DNA of 64,000 nt from Bacteroidales bacterium UBA5382. Its GTDB lineage: Bacteria > Bacteroidota > Bacteroidia > Bacteroidales > Dysgonomonadaceae. The stretch is taken from assembly GCA_002409745.1 (NCBI GenBank), contig DHOU01000029.1, positions 113,762-177,761 of the forward strand. Direction: 5' to 3'. The notes below the pieces were generated by a model that was not told the origin of the DNA, searched no databases, and saw only the letters and a program-made list of their open reading frames with translations. Each line of letters starts with the position of its first letter. Within the stretch, counting starts at the first letter, position 1. Below are positions 1 to 10,122 of this stretch, piece by piece. The position numbers were made by a program, and so were the translations under genes.

Positions 1-24
1 TTTTGGACCAGTATATCTTGCCAT
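1..24 (-). CDS. rpsD: 30S ribosomal protein S4, first 8 codons (partial)
   Basis: The complement of the first 24 bases reads M-A-R-Y-T-G-P-K, the standard N-terminus of Bacteroidetes S4, a primary 16S rRNA binder. The rest lies outside the window. It follows rpsK by 116 bases, which agrees with the usual S13-S11-S4-RpoA-L17 order at the end of this superoperon. Only eight residues are visible, so the call rests on that peptide and on synteny. Confidence 0.85.
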
Positions 25-140
25 TTTAAAAAAACTTTATAACTGAAGCCTAAACTGTGCAGCCGCGATTACAGAGAAGTAGCAGTAATGTAATCATTCA
101 CAGCTCAAGTTTCAATATGATGAAACTTTAAATTATTGTA

Positions 141-530
141 TTAAACTCGTCTTGCTTTAGGAGGTCTGCATCCATTGTGAGGAATGGGAGTAACATCTAC
201 AATTTCCGTCACTTCAATTCCCGATCCGTGAATGGTTCTTATAGCCGATTCACGTCCGTTACCCGGACCTTTTACAAATACTTTCACCTTACGCAATCCC
301 AAATCAAACGCAACTTTTGCACAATCTTGTGCGACCATTTGCGCCGCATAAGGAGTGTTCTTCTTAGAACTCCTGAAGCCCATTTTCCCGGCTGATGACC
401 AACTGATCACTTCGCCATCTTCGTTCGTTAATGAAACAATAATGTTGTTGAATGATGAAGAAATGTGCGCTTGTCCTATTGCACTTACTTTTACATTTCT
501 TTTTTTAACTGCGACTGTTCTTTTTGCCAT
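141..530 (-). CDS. rpsK: 30S ribosomal protein S11
   Basis: This 129-residue protein binds 16S rRNA on the small-subunit platform with S6, S18 and S21. It has the full S11 fold length, a basic N-terminal arm ([14 protein letters not shown]), and the highly conserved C-terminus [13 protein letters not shown]. It lies 13 bases after rpsM and ahead of rpsD, the conserved order. Nothing is odd about it. Confidence 0.98.
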   Translation of the reverse strand: MAKRTVAVKKRNVKVSAIGQAHISSSFNNIIVSLTNEDGEVISWSSAGKMGFRSSKKNTPYAAQMVAQDCAKVAFDLGLRKVKVFVKGPGNGRESAIRTIHGSGIEVTEIVDVTPIPHNGCRPPKARRV

Positions 531-543
531 ATTCTCCTACCTG

Positions 544-924
544 TTATTTCGTAGCTTTTTTCTTGTTAGCAACTGTTTTCTTTTTACCTTTACGCGTACG
601 GGCGTTATTCTTCGTGCTTTGTCCGCGAACAGGCAATCCAATACGATGACGAATACCTCTATAACATCCGATATCCATCAATCGTTTAATATTCAATTGA
701 ACTTCCGATCGCAACTCCCCCTCGACTTTGAATTCATTGGAAATGATTTCACGAATACGTGCAGCCTGATCGTCTGTCCAATCCTTAACTTTGATATCTC
801 TATCTACTTCTGCTTTTGCCAATATACTATTAGCAGCACTGCGTCCGATGCCATATATATAGGTGAGAGCTATTTCGCCTCTCTTATTTTGCGGCAAATC
901 GACACCAACAATTCTTATAGCCAT
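544..924 (-). CDS. rpsM: 30S ribosomal protein S13
   Basis: S13 is a 126-residue head protein that contacts the P-site tRNA and forms intersubunit bridge B1 with L5. The sequence shows the helix-two-turn-helix start ([20 protein letters not shown]), the [17 protein letters not shown] region near residues 86-103, and a lysine-rich tail. It lies between rpmJ and rpsK as expected. Confidence 0.98.
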   Translation of the reverse strand: MAIRIVGVDLPQNKRGEIALTYIYGIGRSAANSILAKAEVDRDIKVKDWTDDQAARIREIISNEFKVEGELRSEVQLNIKRLMDIGCYRGIRHRIGLPVRGQSTKNNARTRKGKKKTVANKKKATK

Positions 925-964
925 ATATGTTTTTTATTTTTTAATTGTAAACAATAGGTTAAAC

Positions 965-1081
965 TTATCCCTGACGCTGTTTATACTTGGGATTCTTTTT
1001 ATTGATAATATACAAACGACCTTTTCTTCTTACGATTTTACAATCGTCGGTCCGCTTTTTTACAGATGCTCTAACTTTCAT
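965..1081 (-). CDS. rpmJ: 50S ribosomal protein L36, zinc-free form
   Basis: This 38-residue ORF starts MKVRASVKK and ends YKQRQG, the signature ends of L36, which binds 23S rRNA near the peptidyl transferase centre. The zinc-ribbon ligands of the C-plus form (three Cys and one His) are reduced to a single Cys14, with the last ligand replaced by Tyr, so this is the C-minus type. It lies between infA and rpsM, its conserved place. Confidence 0.95.
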   Translation of the reverse strand: MKVRASVKKRTDDCKIVRRKGRLYIINKKNPKYKQRQG

Positions 1082-1135
1082 ATTTGATATTTTGTGATGC
1101 CGGATATCGAATTTCAGAACCATTCTTCCGACCTC

Positions 1136-1163
1136 TAATTTGTAATTTGTAATTTGTAATTTC
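1136..1163. repeat. Heptamer array TAATTTG x4, just after infA
   Basis: Four units in perfect 7-nt phase: three TAATTTG and a final TAATTTC. The array ends 3 bases before the infA stop codon, so it lies immediately downstream of that minus-strand gene. The same word, in the opposite orientation (CAAATTA), recurs at 53784-53860. It belongs to the set of 7-nt arrays described in the findings. Confidence 0.85.
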
Positions 1164-1166
1164 TTA

Positions 1167-1385
1167 CTACTTATATCTAAACGATATTCGTCCTTTACTC
1201 AAATCGTAAGGAGACATTTCCACTCGAACTCTGTCACCGGGTAATATACGAATATAATGCATGCGCATTTTACCGGATATATGAGCGGTTATTTCATGTC
1301 CGTTTTCCAATTCTACCCGGAACATTGCATTAGACAATGCTTCGAGTATCGTTCCGTCTTGTTCTATCGATGCTTGTTTAGCCAT
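1167..1385 (-). CDS. infA: Translation initiation factor IF-1
   Basis: IF-1 is a 72-residue OB-fold protein that occupies the ribosomal A site during initiation. The length is exact for the family, with the typical [18 protein letters not shown] core and an ending in [10 protein letters not shown]. It follows map by 17 bases and precedes rpmJ, the normal gram-negative spc-operon arrangement. Confidence 0.98.
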   Translation of the reverse strand: MAKQASIEQDGTILEALSNAMFRVELENGHEITAHISGKMRMHYIRILPGDRVRVEMSPYDLSKGRISFRYK

Positions 1386-1402
1386 TAAATAAATTCGTTC
1401 TG

Positions 1403-2185
1403 TTAGTTACTCGTTTCCTGAATAAATTCAAAGGTTGATAAAATATCGGCTTTCCCATTTCTAATTGCGATGGTATGTTCGAAATGAGCGGAAGGTTTTC
1501 GATCTTTTGTCCGAACGGTCCAACCATCATTTTCGAAAACAACGTTTTTGCTACCCAGATTAATCATCGGCTCTATGGCTATGCACATGCCCTCTTTAAT
1601 CAAAGGTCCCGTTCCACGTTTACCATAGTTCGGTACTTCCGGCGCCTCGTGCATCTCACGGCCGATACCATGTCCTACAAGTTCCCGCACGACCGTATAG
1701 CCATGCGACTCACAATACGACTGTACGGCATAGCCGATATCTCCGATATGATGATCTACTTTAGCTTGCTCAATACCTTTGTAAAGCGATTCTTTGGTAA
1801 CCTTCAGTAAATTCTTCACTTTTTCGTCGACCTCCCCCACACAAAACGTATAAGCCGAATCGCCGGCATAACCGTGCTTCAGCGTTCCGCAATCAACCGA
1901 AATCACATCACCTTCCTTAAGAGGAGTATTGTTGGGAATACCATGAACCACATTTTCATTTACAGAAGTGCAAATGGAATTGGGAAATCCACCATAACCT
2001 AAAAAGGTCGGAATAGCACCATGATCTCTTATAAACTCTTCTGCTATCCTATCGAGTTGAAGAGTAGTAACTCCGGGTTTAACATGCTTCGACAATTCTC
2101 CGAGGGTCATACCCACGAGACGATTGCTTTCGCGCATAAACTCAATTTCTTCAGCGGTTTTTAATATAATCTTTCTGCTATTCAT
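1403..2185 (-). CDS. map: Methionine aminopeptidase, type I
   Basis: MetAP removes the N-terminal methionine of nascent proteins with a di-metal centre. The 260 residues carry the pita-bread ligands in order: the Asp of VDCGT, the Asp of GYAGDSA, the His of [16 protein letters not shown], the Glu of IEPM and the Glu of FEHTIAI. There is no N-terminal zinc-finger extension, so it is the short bacterial form. It lies between secY and infA and is probably co-transcribed with them. Confidence 0.97.
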   Translation of the reverse strand: MNSRKIILKTAEEIEFMRESNRLVGMTLGELSKHVKPGVTTLQLDRIAEEFIRDHGAIPTFLGYGGFPNSICTSVNENVVHGIPNNTPLKEGDVISVDCGTLKHGYAGDSAYTFCVGEVDEKVKNLLKVTKESLYKGIEQAKVDHHIGDIGYAVQSYCESHGYTVVRELVGHGIGREMHEAPEVPNYGKRGTGPLIKEGMCIAIEPMINLGSKNVVFENDGWTVRTKDRKPSAHFEHTIAIRNGKADILSTFEFIQETSN

Positions 2186-2204
2186 ATTATCTTATCCAAA
2201 ACGA

Positions 2205-3527
2205 TTAGTAAGCTGCAACCGAACCAGATCTACCTTTTATTTTAGCTCCTGACTTCAGGAATCCATCATAATGACGCATCAGCAAATGACTTTCTATCTG
2301 TTGCAATGTATCCAACACGACACCGACGAGAATCAATAACGAGGTTCCTCCAAAAAACTGAGCGAACTGAGAATTAATTCCCATTAATCCCGCAAAAGCA
2401 GGAAGAATAGCAACAATAGCCAAAAATATCGATCCCGGCAGGGTTATCCTCGACATAACCGTATCGATATATTCTGCCGTTTTTTTCCCCGGCTTAATTC
2501 CCGGTATAAAACCGTTATTCCGTTTTAAATCTTCGGCCATTTGTACAGGATTCACCGTTATAGCCGTATAAAAATAGGTAAACGCCATAATCAACACCGC
2601 AAAGATAAAATTATACCAGAAACTGGTAAAATCCATCAAAGAGGCCCAAAAGCCACCTCCTTCACGAGCCGAAAACTGAGCGATAGTAATCGGGATGAAC
2701 ATAATTGCCTGTGCGAAAATGATCGGCATAACATTCGCCGCATTCACTTTTAACGGAATATACTGACGAACTCCTCCATACTGACGATTGCCCACTATCC
2801 GTTTTGCATACTGAACCGGCACCTTCCTGGTACCTTGTACCAACAGAATGGCCGCCCCCGTAACAACGAGTAAGAAGACAATTTCAAGAAGGAAAAGAAT
2901 AAGTCCTCCGGGCGCATTAATCAAACGATCGAATTCAGCGACTAATGCATGGGGTAACCGCGCAATGATTCCGATAAGAATGATAAACGAAATACCGTTT
3001 CCAACCCCCTTATCGGTTATACGCTCACCAAGCCATAGTACAAACATACTACCACCGGCAAGAATAATTGCAGAAGGTAATACCCAATCCCAGAATCCGC
3101 CGGGAATAGCCTGTCCGATCGCTCCATAAAGATAGGCAGGCCCCTGAATCAGTAAGATGCCCACCGTCAAGTAACGCGTATATTGATTCATTTTCGTGCG
3201 GCCACTCTCTCCTTCGCGCTGCAATTTTTGAAAATAAGGAATCGCAATTCCTAACAATTGCATAACAATGGAAGCCGAAATATAAGGCATAATACCTAAC
3301 GCAAAAATAGATGCATTGGCAAATGCCCCACCCGAAAACATATCCAACAAGCTTAATAAACCCGTACTGGTATTTGCTTGCAAAGCTTGTAATTGGGCAG
3401 GATTCACTCCGGGAAGTACCACAAACGAACCGATTCTATAGATGGCTATGAAAAAGAGGGTCGTAAGAAGCCGATTCCGGAGATCTTCTATTTTCCAAAT
3501 ATTTTTAACCGTTTGTACAAATCCCAT
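2205..3527 (-). CDS. secY: Protein translocase subunit SecY
   Basis: SecY forms the inner-membrane channel for Sec-dependent export and insertion. The 440 residues hold about ten hydrophobic segments, the plug region after TM1 (PGVNPAQLQALQ), and the cytoplasmic loop with the RKVPVQYAKR signature near residue 235. It ends one base before rplO. Length and order are typical. Confidence 0.98.
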   Translation of the reverse strand: MGFVQTVKNIWKIEDLRNRLLTTLFFIAIYRIGSFVVLPGVNPAQLQALQANTSTGLLSLLDMFSGGAFANASIFALGIMPYISASIVMQLLGIAIPYFQKLQREGESGRTKMNQYTRYLTVGILLIQGPAYLYGAIGQAIPGGFWDWVLPSAIILAGGSMFVLWLGERITDKGVGNGISFIILIGIIARLPHALVAEFDRLINAPGGLILFLLEIVFLLVVTGAAILLVQGTRKVPVQYAKRIVGNRQYGGVRQYIPLKVNAANVMPIIFAQAIMFIPITIAQFSAREGGGFWASLMDFTSFWYNFIFAVLIMAFTYFYTAITVNPVQMAEDLKRNNGFIPGIKPGKKTAEYIDTVMSRITLPGSIFLAIVAILPAFAGLMGINSQFAQFFGGTSLLILVGVVLDTLQQIESHLLMRHYDGFLKSGAKIKGRSGSVAAY

Positions 3528-3528
3528 T

Positions 3529-3978
3529 TTATCCGATTTTTACAGCGTTACCACCGGCAGAAATAATAGCTTGTTCGGCTGTCTTAGAAAAAGCATGAGC
3601 TTCCACTTCCAATTTTGCCGATAAGGTACCTTTACCAAGAATTTTAACCAAATGCTTCCTGGAAATAAGCCCCGCCTCTAATAACAATTCTGGGGTAATT
3701 TTAGAAACCTTTTGAGTATCAGCTAATATTTGTAAGTCTGCGAGGTTAATTGCTTTATATTCTACTCGATTAAGCGGTTTGAAGCCGAATTTGGGCAAAC
3801 GACGCTGTATAGGCATCTGTCCTCCTTCAAATCCGATCTTTTTAGAATAGCCCGATCTTGACTTCGCCCCTTTATGACCTCTTGTAGAAGTTCCGCCCTT
3901 GCCCGATCCTTGTCCGCGGCCAATCCTTTTACGGGATTTAATAGCTCCTTCTGCAGGTTTTAAATTCGATAAATCCAT
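3529..3978 (-). CDS. rplO: 50S ribosomal protein L15
   Basis: L15 is a 149-residue late-assembly 23S rRNA binder. The glycine- and arginine-rich N-terminal arm (KRIGRGQGSGKGGTSTRG) threads into rRNA, and a compact domain follows (GGQMPIQRRLPKFGF). Its stop lies two bases from the secY start, indicating coupled translation. Confidence 0.97.
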   Translation of the reverse strand: MDLSNLKPAEGAIKSRKRIGRGQGSGKGGTSTRGHKGAKSRSGYSKKIGFEGGQMPIQRRLPKFGFKPLNRVEYKAINLADLQILADTQKVSKITPELLLEAGLISRKHLVKILGKGTLSAKLEVEAHAFSKTAEQAIISAGGNAVKIG

Positions 3979-4011
3979 TATGATATCTATTTTTTATCGT
4001 TATAAACTAAT

Positions 4012-4188
4012 TTATTCTATCACTGTCACCAAGTGATGTACTTTCCGGATAAGACCCCTAATAGAAGGCGTATCCTCATGTTCTACCACCCGATTCAGTT
4101 TTCGAAGCCCCAAAGCATCTAACGTCCTTTTTTGATCTTTGGGAGCTCCTATTCTACTTTTTGTTTGTTTAACTTTAATAGTCGCCAT
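4012..4188 (-). CDS. rpmD: 50S ribosomal protein L30
   Basis: A 58-residue ORF begins MATIKVKQTKSRIG and includes LGLRKLNRVVEHEDTPSIRG, the standard L30 pattern. It is read directly from the bases between rplO and rpsE. L30 binds 23S rRNA near the 5S RNA. Its ATG lies 16 bases after the rpsE stop. Confidence 0.96.
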   Translation of the reverse strand: MATIKVKQTKSRIGAPKDQKRTLDALGLRKLNRVVEHEDTPSIRGLIRKVHHLVTVIE

Positions 4189-4204
4189 TTCAGAATCCTT
4201 TCTT

Positions 4205-4723
4205 TTATCCGTTAAATACTTTATCTAAACTTATTTTTCTGTTCTGAGCCACCGTAATAGGATCTCTCAGTTCGCTCAGGGCTGAAATCGTAGCCTTCAC
4301 GAGGTTATGAGGATTGGACGATCCTTTTGATTTAGCCAAAACATCCGTCACGCCTACACTTTCCAACACAGCACGCATAGCGCCCCCGGCCTTCACTCCG
4401 GTACCGGCGTAAGCGGGTTTTAGAAACACTCGGGCGCCACCAAAGCGAGCCGTTTGTTCATGAGGAATCGTTCCTTTATATACCGGAACTTTGACCAGAT
4501 TTTTTTTAGCGGCTTCCACTCCCTTGGCTATTGCCGTCGTTACTTCGCCCGCTTTTCCTAATCCCCAACCAACAATACCGTCTTCATTACCTACCACCAC
4601 CATAGCGGCAAATGTAAATGTCCGGCCTCCTTTTGTTACTTTGGTCGTACGATTAATAGCTACCAACCGGTCTTTTAATTCTATATCGTTTGTCGATTTT
4701 ACTTTATTGTTCATTCCAGCCAT
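4205..4723 (-). CDS. rpsE: 30S ribosomal protein S5
   Basis: S5 is a 172-residue protein at the mRNA entry channel that supports decoding accuracy. The S5 double-stranded RNA-binding N-domain includes [16 protein letters not shown] near residue 32, and the C-domain carries [19 protein letters not shown]. It lies between rplR and rpmD as usual. Confidence 0.97.
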   Translation of the reverse strand: MAGMNNKVKSTNDIELKDRLVAINRTTKVTKGGRTFTFAAMVVVGNEDGIVGWGLGKAGEVTTAIAKGVEAAKKNLVKVPVYKGTIPHEQTARFGGARVFLKPAYAGTGVKAGGAMRAVLESVGVTDVLAKSKGSSNPHNLVKATISALSELRDPITVAQNRKISLDKVFNG

Positions 4724-4728
4724 AATCG

Positions 4729-5079
4729 TTAAAATTTAAGTCCTCCTTTACGAGCGGCATCTGCCAGTTCTTTAATCCGGCCGTGATATAAGTAACCGTT
4801 TCTGTCGAAGGCCACTTTCTCAACACCGGCTTCTTTCGCATATTGTGCAATCAAGTCACCTACCTTTGCAGCAATTTCCTTTTTAGGAAGCTTATCTTCA
4901 ATTTTCAAGGAAGAAGCCGATGCCACCGTTGTTCCGGTTGTATCATCAATTACCTGAGCGTATATTTGTTTATTGCTTCTAAATACGGAAAGGCGTGGGC
5001 ATTCTTTCGTTCCGAAAACTTTACCACGCACCCGCGTTTTTATCTTCTGTCTTCTTTCGTTCTTTGTTAACATAGCCAT
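4729..5079 (-). CDS. rplR: 50S ribosomal protein L18
   Basis: L18 binds 5S rRNA and links it to 23S rRNA. The 116 residues include the core [16 protein letters not shown] and the C-terminal [20 protein letters not shown]. Met1 or Met3 could be the start (M-A-M-L-T-K-N-E); the first is kept because it fits the 15-base spacing to rplF. Confidence 0.96.
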   Translation of the reverse strand: MAMLTKNERRQKIKTRVRGKVFGTKECPRLSVFRSNKQIYAQVIDDTTGTTVASASSLKIEDKLPKKEIAAKVGDLIAQYAKEAGVEKVAFDRNGYLYHGRIKELADAARKGGLKF

Positions 5080-5094
5080 TTCAGTTTAAGAAAT

Positions 5095-5649
5095 TTATTT
5101 ACCTGCTGTTTTACCAGATTTGCGACGAATTTGTTCTCCAACAAAACGGATACCTTTTCCTTTATAAGGCTCAGGTTTCCGGAAAGAACGTATTTTCGCG
5201 CAGACCTGTCCGAGTAATTGTTTATCACAAGACTCAAGAATAATCAGCGGACTTTTGTTTCTCTCCATTTTTGTTTCCACTTTAATTTCCTCCGGCAATT
5301 CCAAGAAAATGTTGTGAGTAAAACCCAGAGAGAGTTCAAGTACTTGTCCGTTATTGGACACGCGATAACCGACGCCTATAAGTTCTAACTCTTTTCTGAA
5401 CCCATCCGTAACGCCAATAACCATATTATGCAACAGAGAACGATATAATCCATGCAATGCACGATTCACTTTTTCTTCGTTGGGACGTTCTATAGTCAAC
5501 GTTCCGTCCTGCACTTCCACTTTCATTCCAGGGCTCACCGCTTGAGTAAGCTCCCCTTTCGGACCTTTAACGGTAATCGCATTCTTTTCGCCTACTGTAA
5601 CAGTAACGCCTTGGGGTAATGTGATGGGTAATTTTCCAATTCTTGACAT
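5095..5649 (-). CDS. rplF: 50S ribosomal protein L6
   Basis: L6 is a two-domain 23S rRNA-binding protein near the sarcin-ricin loop. The 184 residues start MSRIGKLPITLPQGV and end with the conserved PEPYKGKGIRFVGEQIRRK region. The gene follows rpsH by 18 bases, and order and length are normal. Confidence 0.97.
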   Translation of the reverse strand: MSRIGKLPITLPQGVTVTVGEKNAITVKGPKGELTQAVSPGMKVEVQDGTLTIERPNEEKVNRALHGLYRSLLHNMVIGVTDGFRKELELIGVGYRVSNNGQVLELSLGFTHNIFLELPEEIKVETKMERNKSPLIILESCDKQLLGQVCAKIRSFRKPEPYKGKGIRFVGEQIRRKSGKTAGK

Positions 5650-5667
5650 ATTATACTTTCCCTTCCA

Positions 5668-6063
5668 TTAATAAACGTAACATAAAACTTCCCCGCCCAC
5701 TTTTAAATCGCGAGCTTCTTTATCCGTCATTACTCCTTGTGAAGTAGATAATATAGCAATACCCAACCCGTTCAATACACGAGGCAAATCTTTATAACCG
5801 GTATACCGACGTAAACCGGGAGAAGAAATACGTATTAACTTCTTGATGGCATTTACTTTATTTACAGGATCATACTTCAAGGCAACCATAATGGTACCTT
5901 GAGGCCCTTCTTCTACAAATTTGTAGTTAAGGATATATCCTTTTTCAAAGAGAATCTTTGTTATATCTCTTTTTAAGTTTGATGCGGGAATTTCCACCAC
6001 GCGATGTTTCGCTTGGATGGCATTTCTTAGCCGCGTCAAATAATCTGCTATTGGATCTGTCAT
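5668..6063 (-). CDS. rpsH: 30S ribosomal protein S8
   Basis: S8 organises the 16S central domain and in many bacteria represses its own operon. The 131 residues begin MTDPIADYLTRLRNAIQA and end with the conserved GGEVLCYVY. The Ser-Thr-Ser-x-Gly-Val-Met region (LSTSQGVMTDKEA) is intact. It lies 74 bases after rpsN. Confidence 0.97.
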   Translation of the reverse strand: MTDPIADYLTRLRNAIQAKHRVVEIPASNLKRDITKILFEKGYILNYKFVEEGPQGTIMVALKYDPVNKVNAIKKLIRISSPGLRRYTGYKDLPRVLNGLGIAILSTSQGVMTDKEARDLKVGGEVLCYVY

Positions 6064-6137
6064 TATATAAAAAATTTAAATTGATCCCGACTGCCGGGAC
6101 AATATTTAATTACAATCTTTGTTCAACGCTTATCGTA

Positions 6138-6407
6138 TTACCAACTTGCTTTTTTCACTCCGGGGATCAATCCTTTTGAAGCCATTTCCCTAAACTGAAT
6201 ACGCGACAAACCGAATTGACGCATATATCCTTTTGGCCGGCCGGTTAATTTACAGCGATTGTGTAAGCGTACCGGCGAGGCGTTTTTAGGAATTGTCTGA
6301 AGAGCATCATAATTACCTTCAGCCAGATACTTAGCACGTTTCTCGGCATATTTAGCAACCATTTTGGCTCTTTTCACCTCACGGGCTTTCATTGATTCTT
6401 TTGCCAT
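6138..6407 (-). CDS. rpsN: 30S ribosomal protein S14, long zinc-free form
   Basis: S14 binds the 16S head. At 89 residues with one Cys ([18 protein letters not shown]), it lacks the CX2C-CX2C zinc ribbon of the short form and is the C-minus type. It begins 3 bases after the rplE stop. A paired zinc-responsive paralog cannot be assessed from this window. Confidence 0.96.
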   Translation of the reverse strand: MAKESMKAREVKRAKMVAKYAEKRAKYLAEGNYDALQTIPKNASPVRLHNRCKLTGRPKGYMRQFGLSRIQFREMASKGLIPGVKKASW

Positions 6408-6410
6408 TCT

Positions 6411-6974
6411 TTACTGTTTTTTTTGTTCTGATTTAAACGGAAGTCCAAACTCTTTCAAAAGGGCATACCCTTCTTCATCGGTGGGAACCGAAGTTACAAA
6501 AGTTATATTCATCCCCAACAAACGCGAAATATCATCCATGTTAATTTCCGGGAAGATAATCTGTTCTTCTATACCTAACGTATAATTTCCTCTTCCGTCC
6601 AATTTACTTTCGATTCCCTTAAAGTCGCGAATACGAGGTAAAGCAACCCTCACTAATCTTTCAAGAAACTCATACATCTTATCGTGACGCAGGGTTACGC
6701 GCACGCCAATCGGCATTTTTTTACGTAACTTAAAGTTCGAAATATCTTTGCGTGAATAAGTCGCGACAGCTTTTTGTCCCGTAATCGTAGTCAGTTCGTT
6801 GATAGCCGTATCAATAAGCTTCTTATCGGCGACTGCGATACCCAAACCCTGATTGATGACAATCTTTTCCAATTTAGGGGCCTGCATCACCGACTTATAA
6901 CCAAATTCCTTCATCAAAGCAGGAACGATACGGTCTTTATATTCCTTTTTTAAACTTACTTCGTATGTACTCAT
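6411..6974 (-). CDS. rplE: 50S ribosomal protein L5
   Basis: L5 binds 5S rRNA and contacts P-site tRNA and S13. The 187 residues carry KIVINQGLG near residue 37 and a C-terminal [11 protein letters not shown] tail. Its start overlaps the end of rplX by 4 bases (ATGA), so translation is coupled. Confidence 0.97.
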   Translation of the reverse strand: MSTYEVSLKKEYKDRIVPALMKEFGYKSVMQAPKLEKIVINQGLGIAVADKKLIDTAINELTTITGQKAVATYSRKDISNFKLRKKMPIGVRVTLRHDKMYEFLERLVRVALPRIRDFKGIESKLDGRGNYTLGIEEQIIFPEINMDDISRLLGMNITFVTSVPTDEEGYALLKEFGLPFKSEQKKQ

Positions 6975-7291
6975 TTAATTTCCTCCCCTGATTTTTTAGC
7001 GTAACGAACTAATTGACCTTTGCTATCTAATTTACGACCAATACGGGTGGGTTTTCCCGACTTCGGATCGACCAAATTCAAATTAGAGAGATGTATCGAC
7101 GCTTCTTTTTTCTCTATTCCACCATTGGGATTTTGAGCGTTCGGTTTTGTATGTTTCGATACGATATTTACGCCTTCAACAATCGCACGGTTCTTACTTA
7201 CCAATACGGAAAGAACACGTCCTGTCGTTCCTTTATTTTCTCCAGAATTAACGTAAACCGTATCTCCTTTTTTAATATGTAATTTACTCAT
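6971..7291 (-). CDS. rplX: 50S ribosomal protein L24
   Basis: L24 nucleates large-subunit assembly through a KOW domain. The 106 residues start with [20 protein letters not shown], which holds the KOW motif, followed by [21 protein letters not shown]. It overlaps rplE by 4 bases and follows rplN by 23. Confidence 0.97.
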   Translation of the reverse strand: MSKLHIKKGDTVYVNSGENKGTTGRVLSVLVSKNRAIVEGVNIVSKHTKPNAQNPNGGIEKKEASIHLSNLNLVDPKSGKPTRIGRKLDSKGQLVRYAKKSGEEIK

Positions 7292-7314
7292 TTTACCTGT
7301 GACTGTTTTATAAA

Positions 7315-7680
7315 TTAAAGGACTTCAGGCGCTAAAGAAACAATCTTCATATTGGTCGCACGGATTTCACGCGCTACGGGACCAAATATACGACTACCTC
7401 TCAATTCACCTGTATTATTTAAGAGCACGCAAGCATTATCGTCGAAACGTATATAAGAACCGTCTGCCCGACGAATTTCTTTTTTTGTGCGAACAATAAT
7501 GGCTTTCGAAACGGATCCTTTCTTGATATCACTCGAAGGAATGGCACTTTTAACGGATACGACAATGACGTCTCCTACAGAAGCATAGCGTCTTCTGGTA
7601 CCTCCCAACACTCGAATACAAAGAGCTTCTTTAGCCCCGCTATTATCGGTAACTGTTAATCTTGATTCTTGTTGTATCAT
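7315..7680 (-). CDS. rplN: 50S ribosomal protein L14
   Basis: L14 forms bridge B8 with the small subunit. The 121 residues start [20 protein letters not shown] and include the signature [19 protein letters not shown] and the ending [14 protein letters not shown]. It abuts rpsQ with one intervening base. Confidence 0.98.
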   Translation of the reverse strand: MIQQESRLTVTDNSGAKEALCIRVLGGTRRRYASVGDVIVVSVKSAIPSSDIKKGSVSKAIIVRTKKEIRRADGSYIRFDDNACVLLNNTGELRGSRIFGPVAREIRATNMKIVSLAPEVL

Positions 7681-7681
7681 C

Positions 7682-7939
7682 TTATTTAGCCCTTTCTATT
7701 ATTTCAACCAGTCTCCACCTCTTTGTTTTACTCAAAGGGCGCGTTTCCATTATTCTAACCGTATCGCCAATGCTACAGTCATTCTTCTCGTCGTGGGCGT
7801 GAAATTTCTTCGTTTTATTAACGAACTTCCCATATATAGGGTGTTTTTCTTTCCATTTTACAGCAACCGTAATGGTTTTTTCCATTTTATTGCTGAAAAC
7901 GACCCCGATTCTTTCTTTCCTTAAATTTCTCGTTTCCAT
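7682..7939 (-). CDS. rpsQ: 30S ribosomal protein S17
   Basis: S17 is an OB-fold primary binder of 16S rRNA. The 85 residues include [20 protein letters not shown] and the [20 protein letters not shown] signature. It lies between rpmC and rplN, with 8 bases to rpmC. Confidence 0.97.
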   Translation of the reverse strand: METRNLRKERIGVVFSNKMEKTITVAVKWKEKHPIYGKFVNKTKKFHAHDEKNDCSIGDTVRIMETRPLSKTKRWRLVEIIERAK

Positions 7940-7947
7940 TTGTTTTA

Positions 7948-8151
7948 TTAAGCTTTTTTCGTTTTCCGCACGTGTAATTCGGTATGAATACGGGCAATAC
8001 TTCTACGTTTTTGCTTTAATAACCCCGAATTATCCAGAGGAGTAATCGTATGGTTGATTCGCATTTGAGTCAACTCCGTTACTTCAGCCTCCAATTTGTC
8101 ACTCAGATCTTTATCCGATAACTCTTTATATTCTTCGTTCTTTGTCTTCAT
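7948..8151 (-). CDS. rpmC: 50S ribosomal protein L29
   Basis: L29 sits at the exit tunnel near L23 and contributes to chaperone docking. It is a 67-residue helical hairpin ([20 protein letters not shown], then [15 protein letters not shown]). Its ATG is 6 bases after the rplP stop. Confidence 0.96.
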   Translation of the reverse strand: MKTKNEEYKELSDKDLSDKLEAEVTELTQMRINHTITPLDNSGLLKQKRRSIARIHTELHVRKTKKA

Positions 8152-8157
8152 AATTCT

Positions 8158-8589
8158 TTACGAATTTTTCGCTTGTTCGTAATCCCTTCTTACAATAAAC
8201 TTGGTCGTAACCGGTAATTTCTGAGCAGCCAAGCGCAATGCTTCTTTAGCCACATCAAAAGACACGCCTTCGATTTCAAATAGAATTCTACCGGGAGTAA
8301 CAGGGGCTACGAATCCCTCCGGATTACCCTTCCCTTTACCCATACGTACTTCGGCGGGCTTTTTAGTAATCGGCTTATCAGGGAAAATGCGTACCCAAAC
8401 TTGTCCTTGCCGTTGCATATATCGCGTAACCGCAATACGGGCAGCTTCTATCTGATTTCCGGTTATCCACTTCGATTCTAAAGATTTTATACCGAAAGAA
8501 CCGAACGCCAACTGATTACCGCGCTGGGCATAGCCTTTCATGCGGCCTTTTTGCTGCCTCCTGAATTTTGTTTTCTTTGGTTGTAACAT
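8158..8589 (-). CDS. rplP: 50S ribosomal protein L16
   Basis: L16 helps position A-site tRNA. The 143 residues begin [19 protein letters not shown] and include [20 protein letters not shown] and [20 protein letters not shown], all diagnostic. It lies 11 bases after rpsC. Confidence 0.98.
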   Translation of the reverse strand: MLQPKKTKFRRQQKGRMKGYAQRGNQLAFGSFGIKSLESKWITGNQIEAARIAVTRYMQRQGQVWVRIFPDKPITKKPAEVRMGKGKGNPEGFVAPVTPGRILFEIEGVSFDVAKEALRLAAQKLPVTTKFIVRRDYEQAKNS

Positions 8590-8600
8590 ATTCCTTTATA

Positions 8601-9356
8601 TCAAGCGTTTTTATTATTTCTTCTATTCCTTCTGGGACCTCTGTTTGCTCCTTCGGAACGATTCGGACGCCCCCCTCCTCCATGCGGATGATGGTCTTTA
8701 GCGGTGGCAAAATTAGGGGCAAGATCTACTTTTCCATACAACTCACCTCTACAAATCCAAACTTTTATACCGATCAAACCCACTTTTGTCAAAGCTTCGG
8801 CATGCGCATAGTCAATATCTGCACGGAAAGTATGCAAAGGCGTTCTTCCTTCTTTATACATTTCCGAACGAGCCATTTCAGCTCCATTTAAACGTCCGGA
8901 TATTTGAATCTTAACACCCTCGGCGCCCATTCTCATAGTTGCGGCGATAGCCATTTTTATAGCCCTGCGATAAGCTATCTTTCCTTCTATCTGACGCGCT
9001 ACGTTATTGGCTACGATTACAGCATCCAACTCCGGTTTTTTAATCTCAAAGATATTGATCTGTACGTCCTTGTCTGTTATTTTCTTTAATTCCTCTTTCA
9101 ACTTGTCGACTTCTTGTCCACCTTTCCCGATAATAATGCCGGGGCGAGCGGTACAAATAGTGATCGTAACGAGTTTCAATGTTCTTTCGATAACGATGCG
9201 AGATACACTTGCTTTAGCAAGACGGGCATGCAAATAATTACGAATTTTGCTATCTTCCAATAATGTTTCGCCATAATTATCTCCACCGTACCAGTTAGAG
9301 TCCCATCCTTTGATGATCCCTAAACGATTTGCTATCGGATTTACCTTTTGTCCCAT
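8601..9356 (-). CDS. rpsC: 30S ribosomal protein S3
   Basis: S3 lines the mRNA entry tunnel. The 251 residues include the KH-domain motif [20 protein letters not shown] near residue 71 and the C-terminal [10 protein letters not shown] region. A long basic Gly/Arg/Asn-rich tail (about the last 30 residues, ending [10 protein letters not shown]) makes it longer than the 233-residue E. coli protein. It lies 3 bases after rplV. Confidence 0.97.
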   Translation of the reverse strand: MGQKVNPIANRLGIIKGWDSNWYGGDNYGETLLEDSKIRNYLHARLAKASVSRIVIERTLKLVTITICTARPGIIIGKGGQEVDKLKEELKKITDKDVQINIFEIKKPELDAVIVANNVARQIEGKIAYRRAIKMAIAATMRMGAEGVKIQISGRLNGAEMARSEMYKEGRTPLHTFRADIDYAHAEALTKVGLIGIKVWICRGELYGKVDLAPNFATAKDHHPHGGGGRPNRSEGANRGPRRNRRNNKNA

Positions 9357-9359
9357 CTG

Positions 9360-9791
9360 CTATTTATTTAATTGATCTTGTTCTTCTATTGTTTCTGTTT
9401 TAGCATAGGTATCTACCACAATGGTAACGTGATTAGACCGTTTACGGATTCTGTAACCACGCCCTTGCGGAGCCGGACGAAGCCTTTTCAAGGTAGCCCC
9501 CCCATCCACAGAAATTGTTTTAATATATAATTCACCGTTATCGGCTTTACGTTCGTTTTTCTGTTCCCAATTGGCAATCGCAGATAGCAATAACTTTTCT
9601 ATCTTCGAAGAAGCTTCCTTATTAGAAAACTTTAAAACGCCTAAAGCCTTAAAAACTTCCATTCCACGCACCATGTCCGCAACATAACGCATTTTACGCG
9701 GAGAACTGGGGACATTTTTCAATATGGCGAAACTAACATCTTTGCGGTTTTCTTTCCTTTGTTCGGCTGATATTCTTTTTCTAGCACTCAT
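9360..9791 (-). CDS. rplV: 50S ribosomal protein L22
   Basis: L22 lines the nascent-chain exit tunnel. The 143 residues contain [20 protein letters not shown] near residue 27 and the tunnel-loop region [20 protein letters not shown]. It is slightly longer than the E. coli protein at both ends. It follows rpsS by 35 bases. Confidence 0.97.
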   Translation of the reverse strand: MSARKRISAEQRKENRKDVSFAILKNVPSSPRKMRYVADMVRGMEVFKALGVLKFSNKEASSKIEKLLLSAIANWEQKNERKADNGELYIKTISVDGGATLKRLRPAPQGRGYRIRKRSNHVTIVVDTYAKTETIEEQDQLNK

Positions 9792-9826
9792 GTCTCTAAT
9801 TATTTATATAGTTTATCACCCTGATT

Positions 9827-10096
9827 TTATTTCTTCTTATTTCCCGCATGTCCTCGGAAGGTACGTGTCACTGCAAATTCGCCCAGTTTGTGTCCTACCA
9901 TATTTTCAGTAATATATACCGGAATAAATTTATTCCCATTGTGGACAGCAAGCGTGTGGCCTACAAAATCAGGTGAAATCATAGAAGAACGCGCCCATGT
10001 TTTTACAACGGTTTTTTTACCGCTGTCATTCATAGTGTTGACCTTCTTTTCTAATTTTAGATTGATATACGGACCTTTTTTTAATGATCTGCTCAT
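9827..10096 (-). CDS. rpsS: 30S ribosomal protein S19
   Basis: S19 is a head protein paired with S13. The 89 residues begin [19 protein letters not shown] and carry the diagnostic [19 protein letters not shown] near the end. It lies 26 bases after rplB in the canonical L2-S19-L22 order. Confidence 0.98.
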   Translation of the reverse strand: MSRSLKKGPYINLKLEKKVNTMNDSGKKTVVKTWARSSMISPDFVGHTLAVHNGNKFIPVYITENMVGHKLGEFAVTRTFRGHAGNKKK

Positions 10097-10122
10097 TTGT
10101 TTATATGTAAATTAAAATCAGA